From contig DDBP01000260.1 of NCBI GenBank assembly GCA_002332795.1, positions 1 through 7,564 of the forward strand: a stretch of 7,564 nt of DNA, given 5' to 3'. The translations under genes were made by a program, and so were the position numbers. The notes beneath the pieces were generated by a model that was not told the DNA's origin, ran no database searches, and was given only the letters and a program-made list of their open reading frames with translations. Positions 1 through 5,731 of this stretch are shown here, piece after piece; the stretch's first letter is position 1, and each line of letters starts with the position of its first letter. The DNA comes from Anaerolineales bacterium UBA2029 (lineage in GTDB: Bacteria > Chloroflexota > Anaerolineae > Aggregatilineales > Aggregatilineaceae).

Positions 1-3
1 CCG

Positions 4-17
4 ACAACTGATAACTG
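4..17. repeat. Short ACTG-type heptamer repeat at the left edge
   Basis: Two tandem heptamers, ACAACTG and ATAACTG, are visible and are followed by ACC. The array is cut by the window edge, so its real length is unknown. It is the same kind of 7-base tandem unit as the GAGTCTG array further right, though the sequence differs. Its function is unknown. Confidence 0.45.
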
Positions 18-430
18 ACCATTTAGCCCTGTCCGCCCCCTTTCCATGCACTGAGCCGGGGGTGAGGTTTTCAAATGGCCTTTCACTGAACCGATTCCCC
101 TGCTGGAAAGTAACATACATAGAAAGGCACAACCATATCTTCAAGGAGATAGGGCTGACAGGAACGGGTGAGAATACCTTCTGGATCGTTGTGGTACGCA
201 GGCCCTAAACGAACAGCAATAACTTGCCAAACGGCTGTCATGTGATGTATATGTAGAGCATATGCATGACCAGCCATCTGTGGTTTCGGAAGATTTTCTC
301 AGGAGATTTTGGGCAGGCACCAGGTACAATAGTTACTGCTTACATGTGCCCGGAGAGCATTCCCCAGCCCACAACATTCCCTCTGCCAGCAGGGCCGCAT
401 GCCATTGACCGGATGGCGCTGTCATAAGCT
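18..430. other. Non-coding, AT-richer stretch with no recognised gene
   Basis: No coding sequence here can be supported. The short reading frames on the minus strand (about 62-64 codons) match no family I recognise, lack a clear ribosome-binding site and have irregular composition. Base composition departs from the genes: bases 61-120 have 27 G/C of 60, against 40 of 60 for bases 1321-1380 inside the neighbouring gene. This could be a long intergenic region, a decayed gene or recently acquired DNA. No terminal inverted repeats, transposase motifs or tRNA fold were seen. Confidence 0.5.
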
Positions 431-448
431 CTGAATAGGCAAAAGGGG

Positions 449-505
449 AAGTTATTTTTTATAACCTTAATGGTGCAAAAAGTGTTATGGTACAGCAAAG
501 GAGGG
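449..505 (+). promoter_or_regulatory. AT-rich promoter-like region upstream of the binding-protein gene
   Basis: This is the most AT-rich piece upstream of the substrate-binding protein. It contains a small inverted repeat, GTTAT (451-455) / ATAAC (461-465), around a run of T. It also holds a near-perfect direct repeat, TGGTGCA (471-477) and TGGTACA (488-494), spaced 17 bases start to start. An extended -10-like sequence, TGT followed by TATGGT (486-491), is present, but no good -35 hexamer lies at the right distance. A promoter in this region is plausible; the exact hexamers are uncertain. If real, the leader would be about 125 bases long. Confidence 0.35.
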
Positions 506-613
506 ACACACTCATCGCCAACGACCTGACCCCGCTCGCCGAGGCAAGGTGGTCGGCACAGGGTTGACCCGCTCAACGACTTAGCGGTTGTTCTCAAATC
601 TCAAGTGGCTCAC

Positions 614-619
614 AGGAGG
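614..619 (+). promoter_or_regulatory. Ribosome-binding site of the binding-protein gene
   Basis: A perfect AGGAGG lies 6 bases before the ATG at 626. This fixes the start of the substrate-binding protein, and the residues that follow form a good signal peptide. Confidence 0.85.
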
Positions 620-625
620 AGCTGA

Positions 626-2386
626 ATGTTTAAGAAGAGTTATCGTGCTTTCGCGCTGGCTGTGGCGCTGACGATGGTGGTAGCGTTGCTGCCGACGAAC
701 TTCGCTTTCGCCAGCACGGCGGATGTCACCCTGGTGAGCACGGTGCGCCAGGGCGAGCCGATCACCGCCTACCTGCTGGAAAGTTCGCAGATCAGCACGC
801 TCGACCCGCAGTTGGCGACCGACTCGGTCTCGATTGACTACATCGAGAACCTGTTCCTGGGCCTGACCAACACCGATGCGCTCGTCCCCGGCCAGATCAA
901 CCCCGAACTGGCGACCGAGTGGTCGGTGAGCGAAGATGGCCTGGTCTGGACGTTCACCCTGCGCAATGACGTGCCCTGGGTGCAGTGGGATCCGGTCAAC
1001 GATGAGGCCAAGGTCCTGCGTATGGTGACCGCCGGCGACGTGGAATATGGCATCAAGCGTGCCTGCGATCCGCGCGTGCTGGCCGAGTATGGCTATGTGG
1101 TCTCCGGTGTGGTGGCTGGCTGCGCCGACACGCTGGCGATGGATGCCGAGACCTTCACCGACGCCGATCGTGACCTGGTGCAGGTGACCGCGCTCGACGA
1201 CACCACCCTGCAGGTGACCCTCACCTTCGCGGCGAGCTACTTCCTCAGCGAGACGCCCATGTGGGTCTATCGCCCGGTGCCCCGCGAAATCATCGAGGAA
1301 TACGGCGACAACTGGACCGAGCCTGGCAACCTGACCACCAACGGCCCCTACATGATGGACGAGTGGATCCGCGGCGTGCGTCACGTGCTGGTGCGCAACC
1401 CGCACATCCCCGCCGACCTGGTTGGCCCCGGCAATGTCGAGCGCCTGGTCTTCACCGTGGTTGAGGACGCGGGCACGGCCTTCGCGCTGTATCAGGACAA
1501 TCAGATCGAGGGTGTGGGCGTGCCCACCGCCGAGCTGCAGTCCATCCTGGCCGATCCGGCCTACGCCGACCAACTGCATCAGATTTCCGAGCCGACCGTC
1601 TTCTACTTCGGCTTCGCCTTCGACAAGTCGCCCACGGACAACGTGCATGTCCGCCGCGCCATGTCGGCCTCGATTGATCGCAACGCCTTCATCGAGGAAA
1701 TCCGCGCTGGCCTGGGCATCCCCATGATCCACTTCACCCCGCCCGGCATGTTCGGCGCGCCGCCGATCAATGAGGTGGGTGTGGGCTACGATCCGGAATA
1801 TGCCCGCGCTGAAATGGAAGCCGCCGGCTATCCCAACTGCCAGGGCCTGCCCAACATGGAGTTCGTCACCTACACGGGTGCGGGCACCTGGGCTGAATTC
1901 CTGGCCGCCGCGCTGGAGCGCGAACTGGGCTGCGACCCCAACCTGTTCACCATCGAGCAGCAGGAATTCTCCGTGCTGCTGGAAACGGTATCCGCTCAGA
2001 ACGAGGCTGCCGATCGTCCGCACGTGTGGACGCTGGGCTGGGGCCCCGACTATCCGGATGCCAACAACTGGGTGAACGACGTGCTGCACTGCGAGTCCGC
2101 GCACAACGACTTCAAGCGCCCGTGCTCCGAGGTGGACGACCTGATCCTGCAGGCGATGGCCGAGCCGGACCCGGATGCCCGTATCGAGCTGTACTACCGC
2201 ATCGAAGAGCTGTTCTTCGGGCCTGAGGGTCTGTACCCCATCGCCCCGATCTTCATGCGTCTGCGCTACTCGCTGCTGAAGCCGTGGTTCTCGTTCCCCA
2301 TCGAGACGGACGGCCTGTTCGGTGGCAATCACTTCGACTACTACACGATCGATCAGGAAGCGCAACTGGCAGCCCGTGGCGGCTAG
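626..2386 (+). CDS. Peptide/solute ABC transporter substrate-binding protein (family 5, DppA/OppA-like)
   Basis: This is the extracytoplasmic receptor that captures peptides or similar solutes (substrate unknown) and delivers them to an ABC permease. Residues 1-29 form a Sec signal peptide: basic FKKSYR, a hydrophobic core at about 8-24, and an AFA cleavage site before S30. There is no lipobox cysteine, and the first Cys is residue 147. Hallmarks of the SBP_bac_5 fold follow in order: YIENLFLGLTN at 72-82, the signature ELATEWSVSEDGLVWTFTLR at 94-113, VRRAMSASIDR at 342-352, LGWGPDYPDANNW at 470-482, and the C-terminal DPDARIELYYRIEELF at 515-530. The length of 586 residues is normal to slightly long for the family. 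Six cysteines (147, 166, 405, 436, 489, 500) could pair as disulfides. A perfect ribosome-binding site supports the start, and a strong terminator lies directly downstream. No permease or ATPase gene is adjacent, so it looks like an orphan receptor or the last gene of a dispersed system. The family call is secure; the substrate is not known. Confidence 0.95.
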   Translation: MFKKSYRAFALAVALTMVVALLPTNFAFASTADVTLVSTVRQGEPITAYLLESSQISTLDPQLATDSVSIDYIENLFLGLTNTDALVPGQINPELATEWSVSEDGLVWTFTLRNDVPWVQWDPVNDEAKVLRMVTAGDVEYGIKRACDPRVLAEYGYVVSGVVAGCADTLAMDAETFTDADRDLVQVTALDDTTLQVTLTFAASYFLSETPMWVYRPVPREIIEEYGDNWTEPGNLTTNGPYMMDEWIRGVRHVLVRNPHIPADLVGPGNVERLVFTVVEDAGTAFALYQDNQIEGVGVPTAELQSILADPAYADQLHQISEPTVFYFGFAFDKSPTDNVHVRRAMSASIDRNAFIEEIRAGLGIPMIHFTPPGMFGAPPINEVGVGYDPEYARAEMEAAGYPNCQGLPNMEFVTYTGAGTWAEFLAAALERELGCDPNLFTIEQQEFSVLLETVSAQNEAADRPHVWTLGWGPDYPDANNWVNDVLHCESAHNDFKRPCSEVDDLILQAMAEPDPDARIELYYRIEELFFGPEGLYPIAPIFMRLRYSLLKPWFSFPIETDGLFGGNHFDYYTIDQEAQLAARGG

Positions 2387-2414
2387 TCGCTGACTGCTGG
2401 CAGTAGTTGAAGAG

Positions 2415-2447
2415 CGGCGGTGTCCTGCGGGGCACCGCCGTTTCTTT
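2415..2447 (+). terminator. Intrinsic terminator of the binding-protein gene
   Basis: The stem CGGCGGTG (2415-2422) pairs with CACCGCCG (2433-2440). It extends by T-G, C-G and C-G pairs to a TGCG loop and is followed by TTTCTTT. It lies 28 bases after the stop codon. The minus-strand side has only a weak T-rich tail, so any use by the convergent small membrane-protein gene is uncertain. Confidence 0.88.
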
Positions 2448-2491
2448 GGGGGCAGGAGCGGAGCGGTGCTATTGTGGCCTCGGCTCGCCGG

Positions 2492-2890
2492 TCACTCGTC
2501 TTGCGCCCGCCGGTATTCTGGTTCCTCGGCCAGGCTCTCCAGAGCGATTTCGCCGTCGCCTGTCAGCGGGAGGCCCTGATCGGCGCGCTTGGCCTTCTCC
2601 GGCGCAAGGCCGTAGAGCGCCAGCAACTCGTATTCTTTCTGGATGGCGCGGTCGGCGGCTTGCTGGGCGAAATAGCTGGCGGTCATGAAGATGGTCCCCA
2701 TGCCGAACAGCACCGCGAAGACCAGGAGAATCGTCCCCCCAGTGCCGCTGCCGCTGCTCAGCAGCGCGATGCCGGCTGCGCCCAGGGCCACGCCGGTCAC
2801 CAGGCTGGCCAGGGTCATGGCGCGCAGCTCGATCAGTTCTTTGATCTGCTTCTCGCGCCGCGCCATATAATGCTCGTCGAATGGGTGCAT
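2492..2890 (-). CDS. Small two-helix membrane protein of unknown function
   Basis: This 132-residue protein is one I cannot name. Residues 1-24 are polar and charged (MARREKQIKELIELR), giving a short amphipathic or coiled segment. Two hydrophobic segments follow, at about 25-44 (TLASLVTGVALGAAGIALL) and 52-73 (GTILLVFAVLFGMGTIFM), joined by a Ser/Gly turn. The C-terminal half, about 75-132, is acidic and soluble (YELLALYGLAPEKAKRADQG). Both ends are likely cytoplasmic. The ATG at 2890 is chosen because GGGAGG sits 6 bases upstream of it; an in-frame TTG at 2911 has no ribosome-binding site. The gene converges on the binding-protein gene and is separated from the V4R gene upstream by a terminator, so it probably has its own promoter in bases 2900-2960. 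It may be a membrane anchor or scaffold, but nothing shows a function. That it is a real gene is well supported by start, composition and topology. Confidence 0.75.
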   Translation of the reverse strand: MHPFDEHYMARREKQIKELIELRAMTLASLVTGVALGAAGIALLSSGSGTGGTILLVFAVLFGMGTIFMTASYFAQQAADRAIQKEYELLALYGLAPEKAKRADQGLPLTGDGEIALESLAEEPEYRRAQDE

Positions 2891-2896
2891 GGGCTT

Positions 2897-2902
2897 CCTC
2901 CC
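2897..2902 (-). promoter_or_regulatory. Ribosome-binding site that fixes the start of the two-helix protein
   Basis: On the minus strand GGGAGG lies 6 bases before the ATG whose first base is 2890. It favours that ATG over the upstream TTG at 2911, which has no comparable site. Confidence 0.8.
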
Positions 2903-2975
2903 GCGCTGCAACTCGGACTATGTTCTATTACGCACAGGGGGCCGGTAAGTTGTGATCGCGCCCCGCGCGGGCACG

Positions 2976-3000
2976 AAAAACCCCCGCGCAGGGGCGGGGG
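2976..3000 (-). terminator. Intrinsic terminator of the V4R-domain gene
   Basis: Read on the minus strand, CCCCCGC (3000-2994), a six-base loop and GCGGGGG (2987-2981) form a 7-bp GC stem followed directly by TTTTT (2980-2976). It starts 26 bases after the stop codon of the V4R gene and separates that gene from the two-helix protein gene downstream. Confidence 0.88.
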
Positions 3001-3026
3001 CGTGAAGGCGAAGCGGGTAGGTGCGC

Positions 3027-3656
3027 TCAGCCGATGGGTTCCTTGTAGATGTAGTACCGCCCCATGTCGTCGCCCTTGGCGATGCAGGTGGCCATGTCTA
3101 CCTTGAACTCGTGCCCGCCAGAGACCCAGCGCAGCCCTTCTTGCAGCAGGCCCTGTCCCACATAGCAGACCGGGCGATCGGCCTTGCGATTCCAGCACAT
3201 CGGGCAGCGTTCCAGGGTGTAGATGTACTTGTCGCCGTCGTCGTGCACGTTGGAGATCTGATCTGAAAATTGTGTGAAAATGTTGGCCATGGCTGGAAGG
3301 CCAATGCGCAGCTTGGCGGCCAGCGGCAACACCTTGAAGGCCAGGTCGCCTACGCCCGCCAGCGCCCCGAAGCCGCGCAGCGCGTCGGCGAAGGTCGCGC
3401 GACCGGCGCGCAGCGCCAGCCCACGCCCGCCGCGCGGACCGTACATTTCCTCCAGCGCCACGCACAGAGCGGTGAAGTAGGCGAAGTCGAACTCCTTCTC
3501 CAGGTTGTCGGGCGGGTAGTTGTTGATGTACTCGGCCAGGTCTGCCAGGTGCAGGATGGCGTGAAAGCCGTTCTTGCCCATCACCGCTTCGAGGGCATTG
3601 AAGGTGATGCGGGCGAACTTGTTAGGATAATAGAACCCACTCTTCTCAGGGGGCAT
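3027..3656 (-). CDS. V4R (4-vinyl reductase / hydrocarbon-binding) domain protein
   Basis: This 209-residue soluble protein has a C-terminal V4R domain, a small-molecule-binding module known from BchJ and from the sensor region of aromatic-responsive regulators. The N-terminal half (1-100: MPPEKSGFYYPNKFARITFN, NYPPDNLEKEFDF, MYGPRGGRGLALRAGRATFA) has the helical 'hydrocarbon binding' look. The V4R part runs from about 120 to 205, with CPMC at 151-154, C164, GLLQEGLRWVSGG at 169-181 and C191 in ATCIAKGDDMGRYYI. In typical V4R domains the last motif ends GD-x2-Cys; here that position is Gly199, so the metal/ligand site may be altered or built from C151, C154, C164 and C191. The ATG at 3656 has GGAGGG nine bases upstream. 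A terminator follows the gene. There is no DNA-binding or catalytic domain and no photosynthesis gene nearby, so bacteriochlorophyll synthesis is not implied. The ligand is unknown; a sensing or carrier role is inference. Confidence 0.82.
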   Translation of the reverse strand: MPPEKSGFYYPNKFARITFNALEAVMGKNGFHAILHLADLAEYINNYPPDNLEKEFDFAYFTALCVALEEMYGPRGGRGLALRAGRATFADALRGFGALAGVGDLAFKVLPLAAKLRIGLPAMANIFTQFSDQISNVHDDGDKYIYTLERCPMCWNRKADRPVCYVGQGLLQEGLRWVSGGHEFKVDMATCIAKGDDMGRYYIYKEPIG

Positions 3657-3739
3657 GGTGCCAGACCCTCCGCATCGTGTGCCGGTGCCCTGCGGGACTG
3701 GAGTCCACGCAACACCATCTCACCGGATGATTACGCTTG

Positions 3740-3770
3740 AGTATACGTCAATTTCGCAATAATACCACAA
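3740..3770 (-). promoter_or_regulatory. Alternative proximal promoter of the V4R gene (weak)
   Basis: An AT-rich patch contains TATACT on the minus strand (3745-3740) with TTGTGG (3770-3765) 19 bases upstream. The spacing is longer than ideal. It would give a leader of roughly 75-80 bases. It competes with the better -10 sequence near 3840. Confidence 0.3.
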
Positions 3771-3836
3771 TGCTGGCGCGGGCGGCGCCCTTCGCTACAG
3801 GTGGAAGGTGCACGGTGCCGTGACCCGCACGCCCGT

Positions 3837-3866
3837 ATTATAGCGCATCTGCGCTGTGTGCCAGGA
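3837..3866 (-). promoter_or_regulatory. Candidate promoter with an operator-like palindrome upstream of the V4R gene
   Basis: On the minus strand a perfect -10 hexamer TATAAT (3842-3837) is preceded by a two-arm palindrome, AGCGCA-TC-TGCGCT on the plus strand (3842-3855), which fills most of the spacer. The -35 is poor (TCCTGG at 3866-3861, 18-base spacer), as expected for a promoter that needs an activator or is repressor-controlled. Transcription would begin near 3830 and give a leader of about 170 bases before the ATG at 3656. That leader contains small hairpins CACGG/CCGTG (3811-3822) and GGACT/AGTCC (3695-3706). Confidence 0.45.
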
Positions 3867-3998
3867 TTGCCCTGATGATCAACGGGCGCATTCGGGTTTG
3901 GGGGCAACGCTCGTCATCGGAGAGATGATCGCCGGGCCGGCGGTTGCACCGCCAGGGTGCGTGCAAAAGGTGTCGGGCAGTTGTCCGCGCGCTGCTGG

Positions 3999-4044
3999 CC
4001 CTCACCCCTCGGTCCTCTCTTCCTTGCGACCGTGTCGCGGGGCG
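3999..4044. repeat. GC-rich hairpin repeat, copy 1
   Basis: A pyrimidine-rich arm (CCCTCACCCC...) leads to the hairpin GCGAC-CGT-GTCGC (4026-4038) and GGGGCG. The same design ends the window at 7519-7564; 29 of the last 36 positions match without gaps. It is non-coding and resembles a dispersed REP- or MITE-like family. The function is unknown. Confidence 0.65.
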
Positions 4045-4049
4045 AGGGC

Positions 4050-4075
4050 AAGCTGCCCGCTTGCCTGGGTACACC
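4050..4075. repeat. 26-base imperfect direct repeat, left copy
   Basis: This copy matches 4118-4143 at 22 of 26 positions, with the shared core GCTTGCCTGGG. The two copies flank the heptamer array. Translations of this unit on the minus strand give PRQAG-type strings, which are spurious. Confidence 0.65.
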
Positions 4076-4079
4076 TGAG

Positions 4080-4114
4080 GAGTCTGAAGTCTGGAGTCTA
4101 GAGTCTGGAGTTGG
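4080..4114. repeat. GAGTCTG heptamer tandem array
   Basis: Five consecutive 7-base units are visible: GAGTCTG, AAGTCTG, GAGTCTA, GAGTCTG and a degenerate GAGTTGG. The array lies between two copies of a 26-base direct repeat in the non-coding region upstream of der. Such heptamers can change copy number by slippage. Confidence 0.8.
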
Positions 4115-4117
4115 GGG

Positions 4118-4143
4118 AAGCCGCCTGCTTGCCTGGGCACCCC
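4118..4143. repeat. 26-base imperfect direct repeat, right copy
   Basis: This is the second copy of the unit at 4050-4075, offset by 68 bases, differing at four positions. It runs into the hairpin repeat that begins at 4141. Confidence 0.65.
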
Positions 4144-4168
4144 TCTTCGCCCGCCGCGCGGGGGAGGG
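4141..4168. repeat. GC-rich hairpin repeat, second type
   Basis: The nested inverted repeat CCCTC (4141-4145) / GAGGG (4164-4168) encloses CCCGC-CGC-GCGGG (4150-4162). It lacks a T tract and is not downstream of a gene in a terminator-like position, so it is listed as a repeat. Together with the neighbouring units it forms a mosaic of about 170 bases. Confidence 0.6.
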
Positions 4169-4232
4169 CTGAGGACGATCCGGCGTACCAAAGTCGCTGA
4201 CAACCTTTGCGTGCACCCCCGCCATCCCGGCC

Positions 4233-4261
4233 TTCTCACCGGCAGTGGTCTTTGTTACAAT
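4233..4261 (+). promoter_or_regulatory. Promoter of der
   Basis: An extended -10, TGT followed by TACAAT (4256-4261), lies 17 bases after TTCTCA (4233-4238), which matches four of six -35 consensus positions. Transcription would start near 4268, leaving a leader of about 33 bases before the ATG at 4301. The in-frame GTG at 4211 would lie upstream of this promoter, which argues against it as the start. Confidence 0.6.
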
Positions 4262-4300
4262 CGTCGCGCATACCAAAGCTCTAGAGACTGCGAAATACCG

Positions 4301-5662
4301 ATGCGAAAACCACTCGTTGCCCTCGTCGGACGGCCCAACGTGGGCAAGTCATCGCTCTTCAACCGGCTGGTGGGGATGCGCAAGGCCGTCGTTTCTGAAG
4401 TGCCGGGCACCACCCGCGACCGCATCATAGATCAGGCCGACTGGAACGGCGTGGTCTTCGACGTGGTGGACACGGGCGGCCTGGAAGTCTATCAGCCGAA
4501 AGGCAGCCCGCTGGAAGAAGGCAGCGCGCACTTCATTGACGAAATCCGCGCGCAGGCGCTGATCGGCATCGAGGAGGCGGATGTGATCGTCTTCGTGGTG
4601 GACGCCCTGCAGGGCATCACTGCCGCGGACGAGGAAATCGCCACGCTGCTGCGCCGCACGGCCAAGCCGGTGTTGGTCGCTGCCAACAAAGCCGACCATG
4701 TGGGGCTGTTCGACGAAGCGGTGGAGTTCTATGGCCTGGGATTGGGGGAGGTTTTCCCGGTCTCGGCGCTGCACGGCACCGGCACCGGCGATCTGCTGGA
4801 CGCTGTAGTCGCCGCGCTGCCGTTCCACACGCCCGAAGATCACGACGCCGAAGACACGTCCATCAAGATCGCTATCGTCGGGCGGCCCAACGTGGGCAAG
4901 TCGTCGCTGCTCAACCGTCTGCTGGGCCAGGAGCGGGCCATCGTCAGCCCGGTCGCAGGCACGACGCGCGACGCCATAGACACGCGCATCACCTGGCACG
5001 GGTTGCCCATCACCCTGATTGATACGGCGGGCATCCGGCGGCGCGGACGGGTCGCGCCAGGGATCGAGAAATACAGCGTGTTGCGTGCCCACAAAGCCAT
5101 CGAACGGGCCGACGTGGTGCTGCTGGTGCTGGATGCCACCGAGGGCGTCACGCAGCAGGACGCGCACATCGCCGGTATGGTGCGCGACGCCTTCAAGAGC
5201 GTGGTGCTGGTGGTCAACAAGTGGGATGCCATCGAAAAAGACGCCTACACCATGACCAGCTTTCAGCAGGCCATCGCCCGCGAGCTGGACTTTCTGGATT
5301 ATGCGCCGGTGCTGTTCATCAGCGCGCTCACCGGTCAGCGTATCCATACCGTGCTGGAAACGGCGGTGCGCGTCCAGGAAGAGCGGCTGGTGCGCATTCC
5401 CACCAGCGAACTGAACCGCATCATCCGCGAGGCGCTGCTCACTCACCCGCCGCAGACCAAACAGGCGCGTCCGCTCAAAATCTTCATGGCGCAGCAGGTG
5501 CGCGTAGACCCACCGACCTTCCTGTTACACGTCAACGACAGAGACCTGCTGCACTTCACCTACGAGCGCTACCTGGAAAACCAGATTCGCCAGGCGTACC
5601 CCTTCACCGGCACGCCGATCCGCATCAGCGTGCGCGAGCGTGCCCGCAAAGGCAAAGCCTGA
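4301..5662 (+). CDS. der: Ribosome-assembly GTPase Der (EngA)
   Basis: Der is the bacterial GTPase with two tandem G domains and a KH-like domain that acts in the cytoplasm in maturation of the 50S ribosomal subunit. This copy has 453 residues, a normal length. G domain 1 has the P-loop GRPNVGKS (10-17), switch GTTRD (36-40), DTGG (57-60), NKAD (129-132) and SAL (155-157). G domain 2 has GRPNVGKS (194-201), GTTRD (220-224), DTAG (241-244), NKWD (306-309) and SAL (341-343). The KH-like domain covers about 355-453 and includes PTSELNRII (367-375) and the basic tail RERARKGKA. The ATG at 4301 is chosen because the family starts directly with M-x-K-P-x-V-A-L-V-G-R-P; the frame stays open upstream to a GTG at 4211, but that part is unlike Der and lies before the promoter. 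The ribosome-binding site is weak. A 69-base gap without a clear terminator leads to the next gene. Identity is secure; the gene should be essential. Confidence 0.98.
   Translation: MRKPLVALVGRPNVGKSSLFNRLVGMRKAVVSEVPGTTRDRIIDQADWNGVVFDVVDTGGLEVYQPKGSPLEEGSAHFIDEIRAQALIGIEEADVIVFVVDALQGITAADEEIATLLRRTAKPVLVAANKADHVGLFDEAVEFYGLGLGEVFPVSALHGTGTGDLLDAVVAALPFHTPEDHDAEDTSIKIAIVGRPNVGKSSLLNRLLGQERAIVSPVAGTTRDAIDTRITWHGLPITLIDTAGIRRRGRVAPGIEKYSVLRAHKAIERADVVLLVLDATEGVTQQDAHIAGMVRDAFKSVVLVVNKWDAIEKDAYTMTSFQQAIARELDFLDYAPVLFISALTGQRIHTVLETAVRVQEERLVRIPTSELNRIIREALLTHPPQTKQARPLKIFMAQQVRVDPPTFLLHVNDRDLLHFTYERYLENQIRQAYPFTGTPIRISVRERARKGKA
4323..4374 (+). repeat. Intragenic repeat in der, P-loop copy 1
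   Basis: These 52 bases around the first P-loop match 4875-4926 around the second P-loop at 46 positions, at exactly the same codon phase (offset 552 bases). Protein conservation explains part of this, but codon choice is also largely shared. Confidence 0.6.
4875..4926 (+). repeat. Intragenic repeat in der, P-loop copy 2
   Basis: This is the counterpart of 4323-4374 in the second G domain (46 of 52 bases identical). It reflects the ancient duplication of the G domain, perhaps kept similar by shared codon preference or gene conversion. Confidence 0.6.
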
Positions 5663-5731
5663 TCCCGGCAACCATCCCGTAGCCCGGCGCGTATACAAAA
5701 GCAAGATACCCTTTGAGTAGAAAGGCTCCTC

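Noticed and set aside
83..329. Two overlapping minus-strand frames of 62-64 codons as a possible frameshifted gene remnant
   Set aside because: Neither translation resembles a family I know, and joining them by a frameshift gives no recognisable motif. There is not enough to call a pseudogene.
581..2365. A 594-codon open frame antisense to the substrate-binding protein gene
   Set aside because: It lies almost entirely opposite a gene with clear family motifs, signal peptide and ribosome-binding site. Its translation is low-complexity (rich in His, Gly, Val, Arg), which is typical of the antisense frame of high-GC genes.
2891..2911. TTG start giving the two-helix protein seven more residues
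   Set aside because: There is no Shine-Dalgarno before the TTG, while GGGAGG is ideally placed before the ATG at 2890.
2833..3465. A 210-codon minus-strand frame overlapping the V4R and two-helix genes
   Set aside because: It is out of frame with the V4R protein, crosses the intrinsic terminator at 2976-3000 and has an Arg/Ala/Gly-rich noise composition.
4141..4168. GC-rich hairpin as an intrinsic terminator
   Set aside because: There is no T tract on either side and no gene ends nearby; it fits better as a member of the repeat island.
3838..4276. Minus-strand frames of 120-133 codons in the region upstream of der, containing DSRLQTP and PRQAG strings
   Set aside because: These strings are translations of the GAGTCTG heptamers and the 26-base repeats, so the frames are products of repeats, not genes.
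4211..4300. In-frame GTG extension of Der by 30 residues
   Set aside because: The added residues do not look like Der, the candidate promoter at 4233-4261 lies inside the extension, and the family normally starts close to the P-loop as with the ATG at 4301.
4349..5446. A 365-codon frame antisense to der
   Set aside because: Der is certain from its G motifs; the antisense translation is compositional noise.
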